A DNA stretch of 64,000 nucleotides from Erythrobacter longus (GTDB lineage Bacteria > Pseudomonadota > Alphaproteobacteria > Sphingomonadales > Sphingomonadaceae), in the NCBI RefSeq assembly GCF_000715015.1, contig NZ_JMIW01000002.1:1-64000 (forward strand). Direction: 5' to 3'. Within the stretch, counting starts at the first letter, position 1; every line of letters starts with the position of its first letter. The position numbers and the translations under genes were made by a program. The notes beneath the pieces are model-generated. The model saw nothing but the letters and a program-made list of their open reading frames with translations. It did not search any database and was not told where the DNA came from. This document shows positions 8,855-16,152 of this stretch, piece by piece.

Positions 8855-10048
8855 TCAATCTTCCGAAATTGGCTTCCCTGAACAGTACCTACCCCAAGCG
8901 TCCATGAGTTTGATGCGCACGCCGGGGTTTTCCGGCGTGCCGAGATAGGTTGTACGACGATATGCAGCCTGCACGGCATCGGGCGTCTTATGCGCCAGCG
9001 CGGCTTCGACAACCGCATTGGGGAAGCCTTCGTTCGCCGCCCAATCGGTAAAGCTGGAGCGGAAACCGTGGACGTGGAACGGCTCCTGCATGTCGCGCAT
9101 GACCTTGAGTAGCGTCATATTGGACATCGCCTTGCCGGTCATGCCGGGGAAGACCACTTCGGCTCCCTCAAGCCGCATTGCATCGGCCTTCACGAGCACC
9201 GCCAGAGCCGCCTCTGACAGCGGCACGATGTGCGCCCTGCTGCGCTTCATGTGCTCGGCTGGAATTGTCCAAAGGCGCTGGTCCAGATCGAATTCGTCCC
9301 ATTTAGCAAGCCGCACTTCCTGCGAGCGAACGCCCGTCAAAATGAGAAGGTCGAGCGCGAGACGCGAATAGGATGGCTTGCGACGCAGCGCGGTCAGGAA
9401 TGGTGGGACGGCCACGTATGGCATAGCCTTGCGGTTCGCCGGTTTCTTGATCTGTCGCGGCAGCCCTCGGCCCGCTTTCAGGCTGCTGTTGCCCGATGGA
9501 GCCTCCGTGGAGCGCCAGCCCCTTGCATGGGAGTAATCAAGCACCGCGCAAATCCGGTTGCGGACTTGCCGGGCCGTTTCCGGAATTTCCTGCCAGATCG
9601 GCGTGAGCACCCCGATGATGTCGGCAGCGGTGATCCCGCCGCTCGTCATATCGCCCAGTTTCGGGAACGCGTAGTTTTCCAGACTCGCGAGCCATTGGCG
9701 ACCATAGACATCGCTTTTCCAGCCTGCCTCGTTCTCCGAATGATATTGGGTAGCGGCTTCGCGGAAGGTGACTTTAGCTGCTTCCTGGTCCTTGCGCTCG
9801 GTCAGCACATCGCGCTTCTCGACCTTTACCGCCTTGCGGAGTTCGGCGGCCTTCGCCCGCGCCTCGGCCAGCGTCACCAGCTTTGCGCTGCCCACTCCGA
9901 TATCCCGTCGCTTGCCGTCCTGTTGGAGTCGCAAATTCCAGTAGGCACCCCCACGTTTGTCCACTTTCAGGAATAATCCGTCACCGTCCTGATAGGTGCC
10001 CGGATTCGCCAAGGCTGCCTTGACCGCTACCGCTGTGAGTTTGCCCAT
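8855..10048 (-). CDS. int: P4-type tyrosine-recombinase integrase
   Basis: Site-specific recombinase that integrates and excises the element. The N-terminus has the DUF4102 arm-binding pattern (LTAVAVKAALANPGTYQDGDGLFLKV start, then GVGSAKLVTLAEAR). A SAM-like core-binding domain follows, then the catalytic domain with Arg in LTGVRSQEVRLAKW, His-x-x-Arg in HGFRSSF, His in ALAHK and the presumed nucleophile Tyr in QAAYRRTTYL near the C-terminus. The full set of catalytic residues is present in 397 residues, a normal length. I used the Met at 10048 (MGKLTAVAVKAAL). Its 5' end faces the 3' end of tRNA-Tyr about 200 bases away, the standard arrangement for tRNA-targeted islands, with reiterated repeats in between. 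Confidence 0.93.
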   Translation of the reverse strand: MGKLTAVAVKAALANPGTYQDGDGLFLKVDKRGGAYWNLRLQQDGKRRDIGVGSAKLVTLAEARAKAAELRKAVKVEKRDVLTERKDQEAAKVTFREAATQYHSENEAGWKSDVYGRQWLASLENYAFPKLGDMTSGGITAADIIGVLTPIWQEIPETARQVRNRICAVLDYSHARGWRSTEAPSGNSSLKAGRGLPRQIKKPANRKAMPYVAVPPFLTALRRKPSYSRLALDLLILTGVRSQEVRLAKWDEFDLDQRLWTIPAEHMKRSRAHIVPLSEAALAVLVKADAMRLEGAEVVFPGMTGKAMSNMTLLKVMRDMQEPFHVHGFRSSFTDWAANEGFPNAVVEAALAHKTPDAVQAAYRRTTYLGTPENPGVRIKLMDAWGRYCSGKPISED

Positions 10049-10051
10049 TGC

Positions 10052-10133
10052 TTTACCCCCACACTCTTCGGGACCGAGTTGCGAAACCAAAGTGTGGGGG
10101 TAAGCCACTTTACCCCCACACTACCCCCACACT
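10052..10133. repeat. Reiterated TTTACCCCCACACT motif between integrase and tRNA-Tyr
   Basis: The 14-mer TTTACCCCCACACT occurs at 10052-10065 and 10109-10122. An inverted 13-base copy AGTGTGGGGGTAA is at 10091-10103 and a truncated direct copy ACCCCCACACT at 10123-10133. The copies at 10091 and 10110 form a perfect 13-bp inverted repeat with a 6-base loop. Reiterated short motifs immediately upstream of int and next to the attachment site are what arm-type binding sites of a P4-like integrase or of an excisionase look like, and they could also autoregulate int. No copy was noticed in core genes. Confidence 0.65.
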
Positions 10134-10245
10134 TGGTTCCGGTTGCAGGCAAATTGCAGCGGTCAAATGCGGACAGTAAGGGCGATAATACCCTTGGTTT
10201 TCTGGGATTTCTAGGGCTTTTCAGGGATGACGCGAGAAAGGGCGG

Positions 10246-10331
10246 TGGTGGACAGGGCTGGATTCGAACCAGCGTACGCTTGCGCGGGCAGATTTACAGT
10301 CTGCTGCCTTTAACCACTCGGCCACCTGTCC
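10246..10331 (-). tRNA. tRNA-Tyr (anticodon GTA)
   Basis: Read on the minus strand: 5' GGACAGG pairs with 3' CCTGTCC over 7 bp, followed by discriminator A and an encoded CCA (10246-10248). The D arm GGCCGAGTGGTTAAAGGC, the anticodon loop CTGTAAA with GTA, a long class II variable arm and a TTCGAAT T-loop are all present. Length is 86 bases. Its 3' end points at the integrase gene, so it is the likely integration target, with the tRNA restored by the element. rlmB starts on the other side. Confidence 0.95.
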
Positions 10332-10490
10332 ACACATGGGCCTTGAATTGAACGCCGTTCCGGGCGTCTGCTCAATGAAGTGAGGCCTGAGGCCTCGCTG
10401 CCGAGAGGCGCCCCTTTGGCGAAGCTGTGCTTGCCTGTCAATGGGGGTACTGGCAAAGGCGCTTAGAACTTGCATGCAAAGTAGGAATTT

Positions 10491-11288
10491 ATGGCAAAAG
10501 GTGATCGCAAACGGGCTTTACGGGGCCGTGCTGGCCGGATGAAGGGCGGACGCGGTTCTGGAAAGGGTACGGCTGGCTATGTGCGGCTGTGGGGCCGTCA
10601 CCCGGTCGAGGCCGCTCTCAAGAACCCGGCGCGCGAACATCGCAAGCTGTGGGCAACAAGGGAAGGCATCGAAAGTCTTGATGGCGAACTTCCAGCAGAC
10701 TTTCCGGTGGAATACGCAGACGTCAGTGATCTGGCACGGCTTGTCGCGAAGGATGCGCCTCACCAAGGGCTGGTGCTGGAATGCGAACCGCTTCCCGATG
10801 TGTTTATCGACGAGGTTGCAACAGGTGACCCTGCACGCCCCGTGGTGATCCTTGACCAGGTCACCGACCCCCACAACGTCGGCGCGATCCTGCGATCAGC
10901 CGCTGCATTCGGGGCAGCGTGTGTCGTGACACAAGACCGCCATGCCCCGCCCGAAGGAGGCGTGCTGGCCAAGTCCGCATCAGGCGCATTGGAGACCGTT
11001 CCATGGGTGCGCGTGGTCAATCTGGCCCGCGCTATGGAAGAATTGGCAGAGGCGGGCTATTGGCGCATCGGACTTGCAGGAGAAGCCGAAGCGACCCTTT
11101 CTGAAAGCCTTTCAACGGGGCCACTTGCAATCGTTCTTGGCGCAGAAGGCGAAGGCATGCGGCACAATATCGCAGGCCATTGCGACACTTTGGCGCGCCT
11201 GCCAATTTCGTCAGATATCGAAAGTCTTAACGTTTCGAATGCAGCAGCAATTGCATTATATGCAGTAGCAACCCGTTCGGCAGGCTGA
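10491..11288 (+). CDS. rlmB: 23S rRNA 2'-O-methyltransferase, RlmB/TrmH family
   Basis: SPOUT-class RNA methyltransferase; family members methylate the 2'-O of G2251 in 23S rRNA using S-adenosylmethionine. The basic, Gly/Arg-rich first 30 residues precede an L30e-like substrate-binding domain, and the SPOUT knot carries all three motifs: DPHNVGAILRSAAAFG (about residue 127), VLGAEGEGMR (about 217) and SLNVSNAAAIALY near the end. Length of 265 fits. ATG at 10491 has a weak GTAGGA element upstream. It is the first core gene to the right of tRNA-Tyr, marking the chromosome side of the island junction. A close TrmH/SpoU relative with another target base cannot be excluded. Confidence 0.88.
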   Translation: MAKGDRKRALRGRAGRMKGGRGSGKGTAGYVRLWGRHPVEAALKNPAREHRKLWATREGIESLDGELPADFPVEYADVSDLARLVAKDAPHQGLVLECEPLPDVFIDEVATGDPARPVVILDQVTDPHNVGAILRSAAAFGAACVVTQDRHAPPEGGVLAKSASGALETVPWVRVVNLARAMEELAEAGYWRIGLAGEAEATLSESLSTGPLAIVLGAEGEGMRHNIAGHCDTLARLPISSDIESLNVSNAAAIALYAVATRSAG

Positions 11289-11315
11289 TCGGGAGTTTCC
11301 GAGGGGGAAGACCAA

Positions 11316-12194
11316 ATGACAATCGCAACACCAAAGCGTAACTTTGCGGCCGCTCTTGTGGCAGGGCTTTGCCTGCTATTGACCGGCTGTTTTATCACAC
11401 CGGGCAAGTTCACCTCTGAGCTTGTGCTGATGGAAGGGAATGATTTCACCTACACTTACGATGGCGAGATTTTCTTCCTGGGGCTTTCGAGCCTTGCGAA
11501 AATGGGTGCCGCAGGTGACGAGTTTGAACCCGACGAATGCTACGATGAAGAAACCTACGCCGACCGCGAATGCACAGAGGCTGAGCTGGCGGAGCAACGT
11601 CAAGTTTGGGAAATGAACGCTCCCATCCGCGCCGCCCAAGCGCAAGAGCAGGCCCAGCAAATGGGCACGATTATGGGCGGCATTGATCCCAGCGATCCGC
11701 AAGCGTCTGCTGAACTGGTCGAATTGCTGTCACGCCAAAAAGGTTGGGAGCGGGTCATCGACAAGGGCGACGGCGTGTTCGATGTGCGCTATTCGATTAG
11801 CGGCAATCTGAGCCATGATTTCATGTTCCCGGTGCTTGAAGGTTTTCCAACCACCAATCCTTTTGTTCAGATCATCCTTCGCAAGGACAATGTGGTGCGG
11901 GTGAATGCGCCCGGATTTGCCGCTCAAAACGATTCGAACCCAATGGGCGGGATGATGGCTGGTATGGCCGGGCTCGGCAGCATGGCGGCGCTCGCAAATG
12001 ATGCACCAAACGGCGGCGAGATGCCCAACCTTCCAACTATGGAAGGCACCTTCACCATCATCACGAATGGTGAGATCAAGGCCAATAACACAGATGAAGG
12101 CGCGGTTTCCGACGCAAGCGGTCAGCGGCTTGTCTGGAACATCTCACCGCGCACCAAAGCGGCGCCTACCGCTCTAATCGATCTTTCGCGCTAA
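11316..12194 (+). CDS. Hypothetical lipoprotein
   Basis: A 292-residue exported protein. The signal peptide ends in the lipobox LLTGC at about residues 21-25, so the mature protein is lipid-anchored. The next region is acidic with three Cys near residues 76-88 (DECYDEETYADREC), which could form a disulfide or bind metal. A Met/Gly-rich low-complexity stretch follows around residues 210-225. No enzymatic motif is seen. A good ribosome site AGGGGGAA stands before ATG 11316, 27 bases after rlmB, so it probably shares the rlmB transcript. A bidirectional terminator follows. Function unknown. Confidence 0.8.
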   Translation: MTIATPKRNFAAALVAGLCLLLTGCFITPGKFTSELVLMEGNDFTYTYDGEIFFLGLSSLAKMGAAGDEFEPDECYDEETYADRECTEAELAEQRQVWEMNAPIRAAQAQEQAQQMGTIMGGIDPSDPQASAELVELLSRQKGWERVIDKGDGVFDVRYSISGNLSHDFMFPVLEGFPTTNPFVQIILRKDNVVRVNAPGFAAQNDSNPMGGMMAGMAGLGSMAALANDAPNGGEMPNLPTMEGTFTIITNGEIKANNTDEGAVSDASGQRLVWNISPRTKAAPTALIDLSR

Positions 12195-12216
12195 CACGCA
12201 AAGACACCAAGGCACT

Positions 12217-12256
12217 AAAAAGGCCCCGCCAGCATTGCGCTGACGGGTCCTTTTTT
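12217..12256. terminator. Bidirectional intrinsic terminator
   Basis: AAAAAGG-CCCGCCAGC, loop ATTGC, then GCTGACGGGTCCTTTTTT: an imperfect 12-bp GC-rich stem with an A-run before and a T-run after. It sits between the convergent lipoprotein gene and hup, so it can end transcripts from both sides. Confidence 0.8.
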
Positions 12257-12291
12257 GAAACTCGCCTAACCTATTTGCGCAAAGGCAGCGC

Positions 12292-12564
12292 TTAGTTGAC
12301 GGCGTCTTTCAAGCCCTTGCCCGCTTTGAACTTGGGCTGATTAGACGCTTTGATTGGCATTGGTTCGCCTGTGCGCGGATTGCGTCCCATCGACGCTTTA
12401 CGCTTTGCAACGGCAAAGGTGCCAAACCCGACCAGGCGCACTTCGTCGCCGCCAGCAAGAGCTTTCTGAATTGCGTCAAAAACACCTTCCACAGCGTTCG
12501 CCGCATCGCTTTTCGAAAGTCCGCTAGTTTCAGCAACCGCACCGATCAGATCATTTTTGTTCAT
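12292..12564 (-). CDS. hup: HU family DNA-binding protein
   Basis: Small (90 residues) nucleoid protein that bends DNA. The family pattern is complete: MNKNDLIGAVAETSGLSK at the N-terminus, VRLVGFGTFAVAKR, then the arm GRNPRTGEPMPIKASNQPKFKAGK with the intercalating-proline region, ending in LKDAV. The start has GAGGGG about 8 bases upstream on the minus strand. It lies downstream of lon on the same strand with a 244-base gap, which is large enough for its own promoter; lon-hup neighbourhood is common in proteobacteria. Whether it is HU or an IHF-like paralogue is not in real doubt, as the sequence is HU-like. Confidence 0.95.
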   Translation of the reverse strand: MNKNDLIGAVAETSGLSKSDAANAVEGVFDAIQKALAGGDEVRLVGFGTFAVAKRKASMGRNPRTGEPMPIKASNQPKFKAGKGLKDAVN

Positions 12565-12808
12565 ATTTGCTACCCCTCAATCTTCTTAAGACTTGGTTCG
12601 AGTGAATCACCCCTGATAGCGGGGGAATTGAGCCGTTTTTTGGTGGGCTGTCAAAGGCAAATCAGGCAATTTTACAATGAGACAGCGCTAAAATCCCTCA
12701 TTCACGACGAACTGAGCCCCACTTCAATAATACTGTGGGCCCAAGGACTTTGAAATCCTTGCGCTTTTTGCAAGTCCAGTCCTTTCAGGCTCGCTTTTCG
12801 CCTGATTA

Positions 12809-15205
12809 TCAATGCGCGGTGGGAGTATCTGTCCCTGCTGATACTTGAGCGCCCGGCTGCGTCGCAAGATCATCAGCTTCGGTCCATTCAATAGGCGTTG
12901 GCCGTTCTATCAGCGCGTGTTCGAGCACTTGGTCAACATGGGCCACAGGCACAATCTCAAGCCCTTCTTTCACGTTGTCAGGCAGCTCGGCCAAGTCTTT
13001 CACATTCTCTTCAGGGATGAGCACCTTGGTGATGCCGCCGCGCAAAGCTGCAAGCAGCTTTTCCTTAAGCCCACCAATCGCCAGAACGCGGCCGCGAAGG
13101 GTAACTTCGCCGGTCATGGCCACATCCGGGTTCACTGCGATCCCAGTGAGGGTTGAGACAATCGAGGTCACCATGCCCACGCCAGCACTTGGCCCATCTT
13201 TGGGCACCGCGCCTTCGGGCAGGTGGATGTGGATGTTCTTGCGTTGGAAAAGCGATGGCTTGATCCCGTATTGCGGGCTGCGCGCTTTCACGAAGGAAAA
13301 GGCCGCCGCAACGCTTTCCTGCATCACATCGCCAAGCTTACCGGTGGTCTTGATCTCACCCTTGCCCGGCGTCGTAACACTCTCAATCGTGAGCAATTCG
13401 CCGCCGACACTGGTCCAGGCAAGGCCTGTGACAGCGCCAACCTGAGGCTCATCATCGCTCATGCCGTGCTTGAATTTGCGCACCCCGGCAAAGTCGCCAA
13501 GGTTTTCCGGCGTGATGACAACAGAGGCGGCCTCTTTCTCAAGGATTTTCCGCAAGGATTTGCGAGCAAGACGCGCGATTTCACGCTCAAGCGTGCGAAC
13601 GCCGGCTTCACGCGTGTAATAGCGGATAAGATCGCGAAGCCCCTCTTCGGTAAGCTCAAACTCGCCTTTCTTGAGCCCGTGCGCCTTCACCTGCTTGTCG
13701 ATCAGGTGGCGCTTTGCAATCTCGACTTTCTCGTCCTCGGTATAGCCTTCAAGCCGGATGATCTCCATCCGATCCAGCAGCGGTTGAGGCAGATCGAGGC
13801 TGTTTGCGGTGGTCACAAACATGATGTCCGACAGGTTGAGGTCAAGCTCAAGATAATGGTCCTGAAACTTGTCGTTCTGTTCTGGATCAAGCACCTCAAG
13901 CAGCGCCGATGCCGGATCGCCGCGGAAATCCTGACCCAGCTTGTCGATCTCATCGAGCAGGAACAGCGGATTGCTCGTGCCCGCCTTCTTCAGATTGTTG
14001 ACGATCTTACCCGGCATGGAGCCAATGTAAGTGCGCCTGTGACCGCGAATTTCCGCCTCATCACGCACCCCGCCAAGCGATTGGCGCACGAATTCGCGGC
14101 CCGTGGCTTTAGCAATGGACTTGCCCAGCGAGGTTTTACCAACACCAGGAGGGCCAACAAGGCAAAGGATCGGACCTTTGAGCTTGTTGGTGCGCGCCTG
14201 CACGGCGAGATATTCGATGATCCGGTCCTTGACCTTCTCAAGACCATAGTGGTCGGCATCCAAAATCTCTTGCGCCTTACCGATGTCTTTTTTGACCCGG
14301 CTTTTCTTGCCCCAAGGGAGCCCTAAGAGAATATCGAGATAGTTGCGAACAACCGTCGCCTCAGCGCTCATCGGCTGCATGCCTTTGAGCTTTTTAAGCT
14401 CGGCCTTCGCCTTGGCCTTTGCTTCTTTTGAAAGCTTGGTTTTCTCAATCTTTTCAGTCAGCTCGGCGATCTCGTCGCCCTCACCATCGTCCGAACCGCC
14501 AAGCTCGGACTGGATCGCTTTCAATTGTTCATTGAGATAGTATTCGCGCTGCGTCTTTTCCATCTGGCGCTTTACGCGGCCACGGATTTTGCGCTCCACC
14601 TGAAGGACGGAAAGCTCGCCTTCCATAAAGGCCATGACCAGTTCCAGCCGCTTGAACGGGCTTCCCTCTGTCAGGAGCGATTGCTTGTCTGAAACCTTTG
14701 CACTGAGCGCGGCGGCGATGGTGTCAGCAAGCTGTCCCGCGTCATCAATATCGGACAGGTCGACATTGTTCTCTTCGCCCATCTTCTTGTTAAGCTTGGT
14801 ATATTCGCCAAACTGTTCGGTCACTTGCCGCATTAGTGCGGTGACTTCAGTGCCCGCGACCGTCTCCGGTTCGAGCAGTTCCACCTCTGCGATCACATGG
14901 CCGGCGTCTTCGTGCAAATCGGCAAGCTTCGCGCGCTCTTTGCCTTCAACAAGGACGCGAACCGTGCCGTCGGGCAGTTTGAGCATCTGGAGCACTTCGG
15001 CAACAACGCCCACGTCATAAAGGTCAATGCGCTCTGGATCGTCGCAGGCCGGGTCAAGCTGTGCAAGAAGGAAGATATCCTTTGACGCCTCCATCGCAAC
15101 TTCGAGCGCAGCAACGGATTTATCGCGGCCAACAAACAGAGGCACGACCATACCGGGAAACACGACAATGTCGCGAAGGGGGAGAAGAGGGAATTGTGTA
15201 GTCAT
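12809..15205 (-). CDS. lon: ATP-dependent endopeptidase Lon
   Basis: Soluble AAA+ serine protease that degrades misfolded and short-lived regulatory proteins. The N-terminal LON substrate domain (FPLLPLRDIVVFPGMVVPLF) is followed by a long coiled-coil region. The AAA+ module has Walker A GPPGVGKTS (about residue 355) and Walker B LFLLDEIDK. The protease domain carries the catalytic Ser in PKDGPSAG (about residue 675) and Lys in GGLKEKLLAA. Length 798 is typical. I chose ATG 15205 (MTTQFPLLPLRD) because homologs begin there; the frame is open to 15277 but without a family match. Heat-shock regulation is expected for the family, but I could not define a convincing sigma-32 promoter in the 106-base upstream gap. 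Confidence 0.97.
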   Translation of the reverse strand: MTTQFPLLPLRDIVVFPGMVVPLFVGRDKSVAALEVAMEASKDIFLLAQLDPACDDPERIDLYDVGVVAEVLQMLKLPDGTVRVLVEGKERAKLADLHEDAGHVIAEVELLEPETVAGTEVTALMRQVTEQFGEYTKLNKKMGEENNVDLSDIDDAGQLADTIAAALSAKVSDKQSLLTEGSPFKRLELVMAFMEGELSVLQVERKIRGRVKRQMEKTQREYYLNEQLKAIQSELGGSDDGEGDEIAELTEKIEKTKLSKEAKAKAKAELKKLKGMQPMSAEATVVRNYLDILLGLPWGKKSRVKKDIGKAQEILDADHYGLEKVKDRIIEYLAVQARTNKLKGPILCLVGPPGVGKTSLGKSIAKATGREFVRQSLGGVRDEAEIRGHRRTYIGSMPGKIVNNLKKAGTSNPLFLLDEIDKLGQDFRGDPASALLEVLDPEQNDKFQDHYLELDLNLSDIMFVTTANSLDLPQPLLDRMEIIRLEGYTEDEKVEIAKRHLIDKQVKAHGLKKGEFELTEEGLRDLIRYYTREAGVRTLEREIARLARKSLRKILEKEAASVVITPENLGDFAGVRKFKHGMSDDEPQVGAVTGLAWTSVGGELLTIESVTTPGKGEIKTTGKLGDVMQESVAAAFSFVKARSPQYGIKPSLFQRKNIHIHLPEGAVPKDGPSAGVGMVTSIVSTLTGIAVNPDVAMTGEVTLRGRVLAIGGLKEKLLAALRGGITKVLIPEENVKDLAELPDNVKEGLEIVPVAHVDQVLEHALIERPTPIEWTEADDLATQPGAQVSAGTDTPTAH

Positions 15206-15311
15206 ATTATGCGATCCGTGACGACCATTAGGGCGCGCCGTTTCATGGAATATGGGTAGCAGGGTTAAAGCCTGCAATGGTGGATTGCACCAAGCTGTGG
15301 ACTACAGAGCC

Positions 15312-15788
15312 CTAAAGGCAGGTACCCCATCGAGGGGGGCCGGGTATCGCCAGAACACTATCGGTGATTTCCATTATCGTCTCAGGGTTTTCTTGAGCGA
15401 GAGCGAGCAGAAACTTACCGGTATCGTTTTGCTCGTCAAATTTGCACAGCTCCTGTGTCGAAGCATCAGCTGAACCTTGTTGGGCACGAAACCGATCAAG
15501 CCCGTCTTGCTCCCACCCGTTTGCGAGCAATCGATCGGCAAGCGCACTGCGCGCGTCGGCATAAGCGCTCAGCGTTTCCTTGCTAGCCGCTTGCTCGCCC
15601 AGATCGCACCGCGACGCGACCTGATAAGCAATCTCTACGATGGCTGCCCAACAGATAACCCCCATATCTGATGGGGGCGGTACGCTTTCTTCGCTACTCC
15701 GCCCCTCTTGAGCGTTCACAAAAGCGGCGCTCGCCATCAACCCGGCAGCCAGAAGCAGGCTAGGAAAAGCTCTTTTGTTTGATCTCAC
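15312..15788 (-). CDS. Hypothetical exported protein after ybaB
   Basis: A 158-residue protein with an N-terminal signal peptide (basic MRSNKR, then a hydrophobic stretch ending near AFVNAQ). The mature part has four Cys, in VICWAA, RCDLG, ELCKF and at the C-terminus, compatible with disulfides in the periplasm. No domain recognised. The GTG start at 15788 lies 3 bases after the ybaB stop, implying translational coupling, and a start further in would destroy the signal peptide. It takes the slot where recR often follows ybaB. Function unknown. Confidence 0.7.
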   Translation of the reverse strand: MRSNKRAFPSLLLAAGLMASAAFVNAQEGRSSEESVPPPSDMGVICWAAIVEIAYQVASRCDLGEQAASKETLSAYADARSALADRLLANGWEQDGLDRFRAQQGSADASTQELCKFDEQNDTGKFLLALAQENPETIMEITDSVLAIPGPPRWGTCL

Positions 15789-15791
15789 AGA

Positions 15792-16133
15792 TCAACCCAT
15801 CCCCGGCAGATTAAACCCCGGTGGCAAGCCCATACCGCCTTGCATTTCTTTCATCTGCTCTTCTGACACGCGGTCCGCCTTGTCGCGCGCATCGTTGAAT
15901 GCAGCGGTTACGAGGTCTTCGACAATGTTCTTTTCTTCGACCTTCATCAGGCTGTCATCGATGCTGACGCCCAGAATGCGGCCCTTGGCTGATGCGCGCA
16001 CTTTGACAAGGCCGCCGCCTGCCTGACCCTCGACTTCGATCGAGTCGAGTTTGACCTGCATATCGCCCATCTGTTTTTGGATGGTCTCTGCTGCCTGTTG
16101 TGCAGCTTGCAACATTTCTTCCATGCTTTTCAT
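15792..16133 (-). CDS. ybaB: YbaB/EbfC family nucleoid-associated protein
   Basis: Small DNA-binding protein (113 residues from MKSMEEML). It shows the N-terminal amphipathic helix LQAAQQAAETIQKQMGDMQ, the central strands VEGQAGGGLVKVRASAKG and the LVTAAFNDARDKA helix, then a flexible Met/Gly/Pro tail. Family members form dimers and coat DNA. The ATG at 16133 is preferred over an upstream in-frame start at 16175 that would overlap dnaX; an internal ATG at 16124 is an alternative. It starts 19 bases after the dnaX stop, the well-known dnaX-ybaB operon. Confidence 0.93.
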   Translation of the reverse strand: MKSMEEMLQAAQQAAETIQKQMGDMQVKLDSIEVEGQAGGGLVKVRASAKGRILGVSIDDSLMKVEEKNIVEDLVTAAFNDARDKADRVSEEQMKEMQGGMGLPPGFNLPGMG

Positions 16134-16152
16134 GGGGATACTCGTCCTTTTG

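Noticed and set aside
8727..8858. N-terminal extension of the unknown 830-residue protein
   Set aside because: It runs into the end of the integrase gene and has no sequence signature or ribosome site; kept as a minor alternative only.
1..10000. Second copy of the tRNA-Tyr 3' end (distal att site)
   Set aside because: No stretch resembling the T-arm/acceptor sequence was noticed left of the integrase by eye; the distal end is probably outside the window.
13223..14326. Long open frame on the plus strand antisense to lon (about 367 codons)
   Set aside because: It lies entirely within lon on the opposite strand, has no family match and is explained by high GC and codon bias of lon.
15206..15311. 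Sigma-32 heat-shock promoter for lon
   Set aside because: A CTTG and a CCCATAT element can be found, but their spacing (34 bases) does not fit the consensus.
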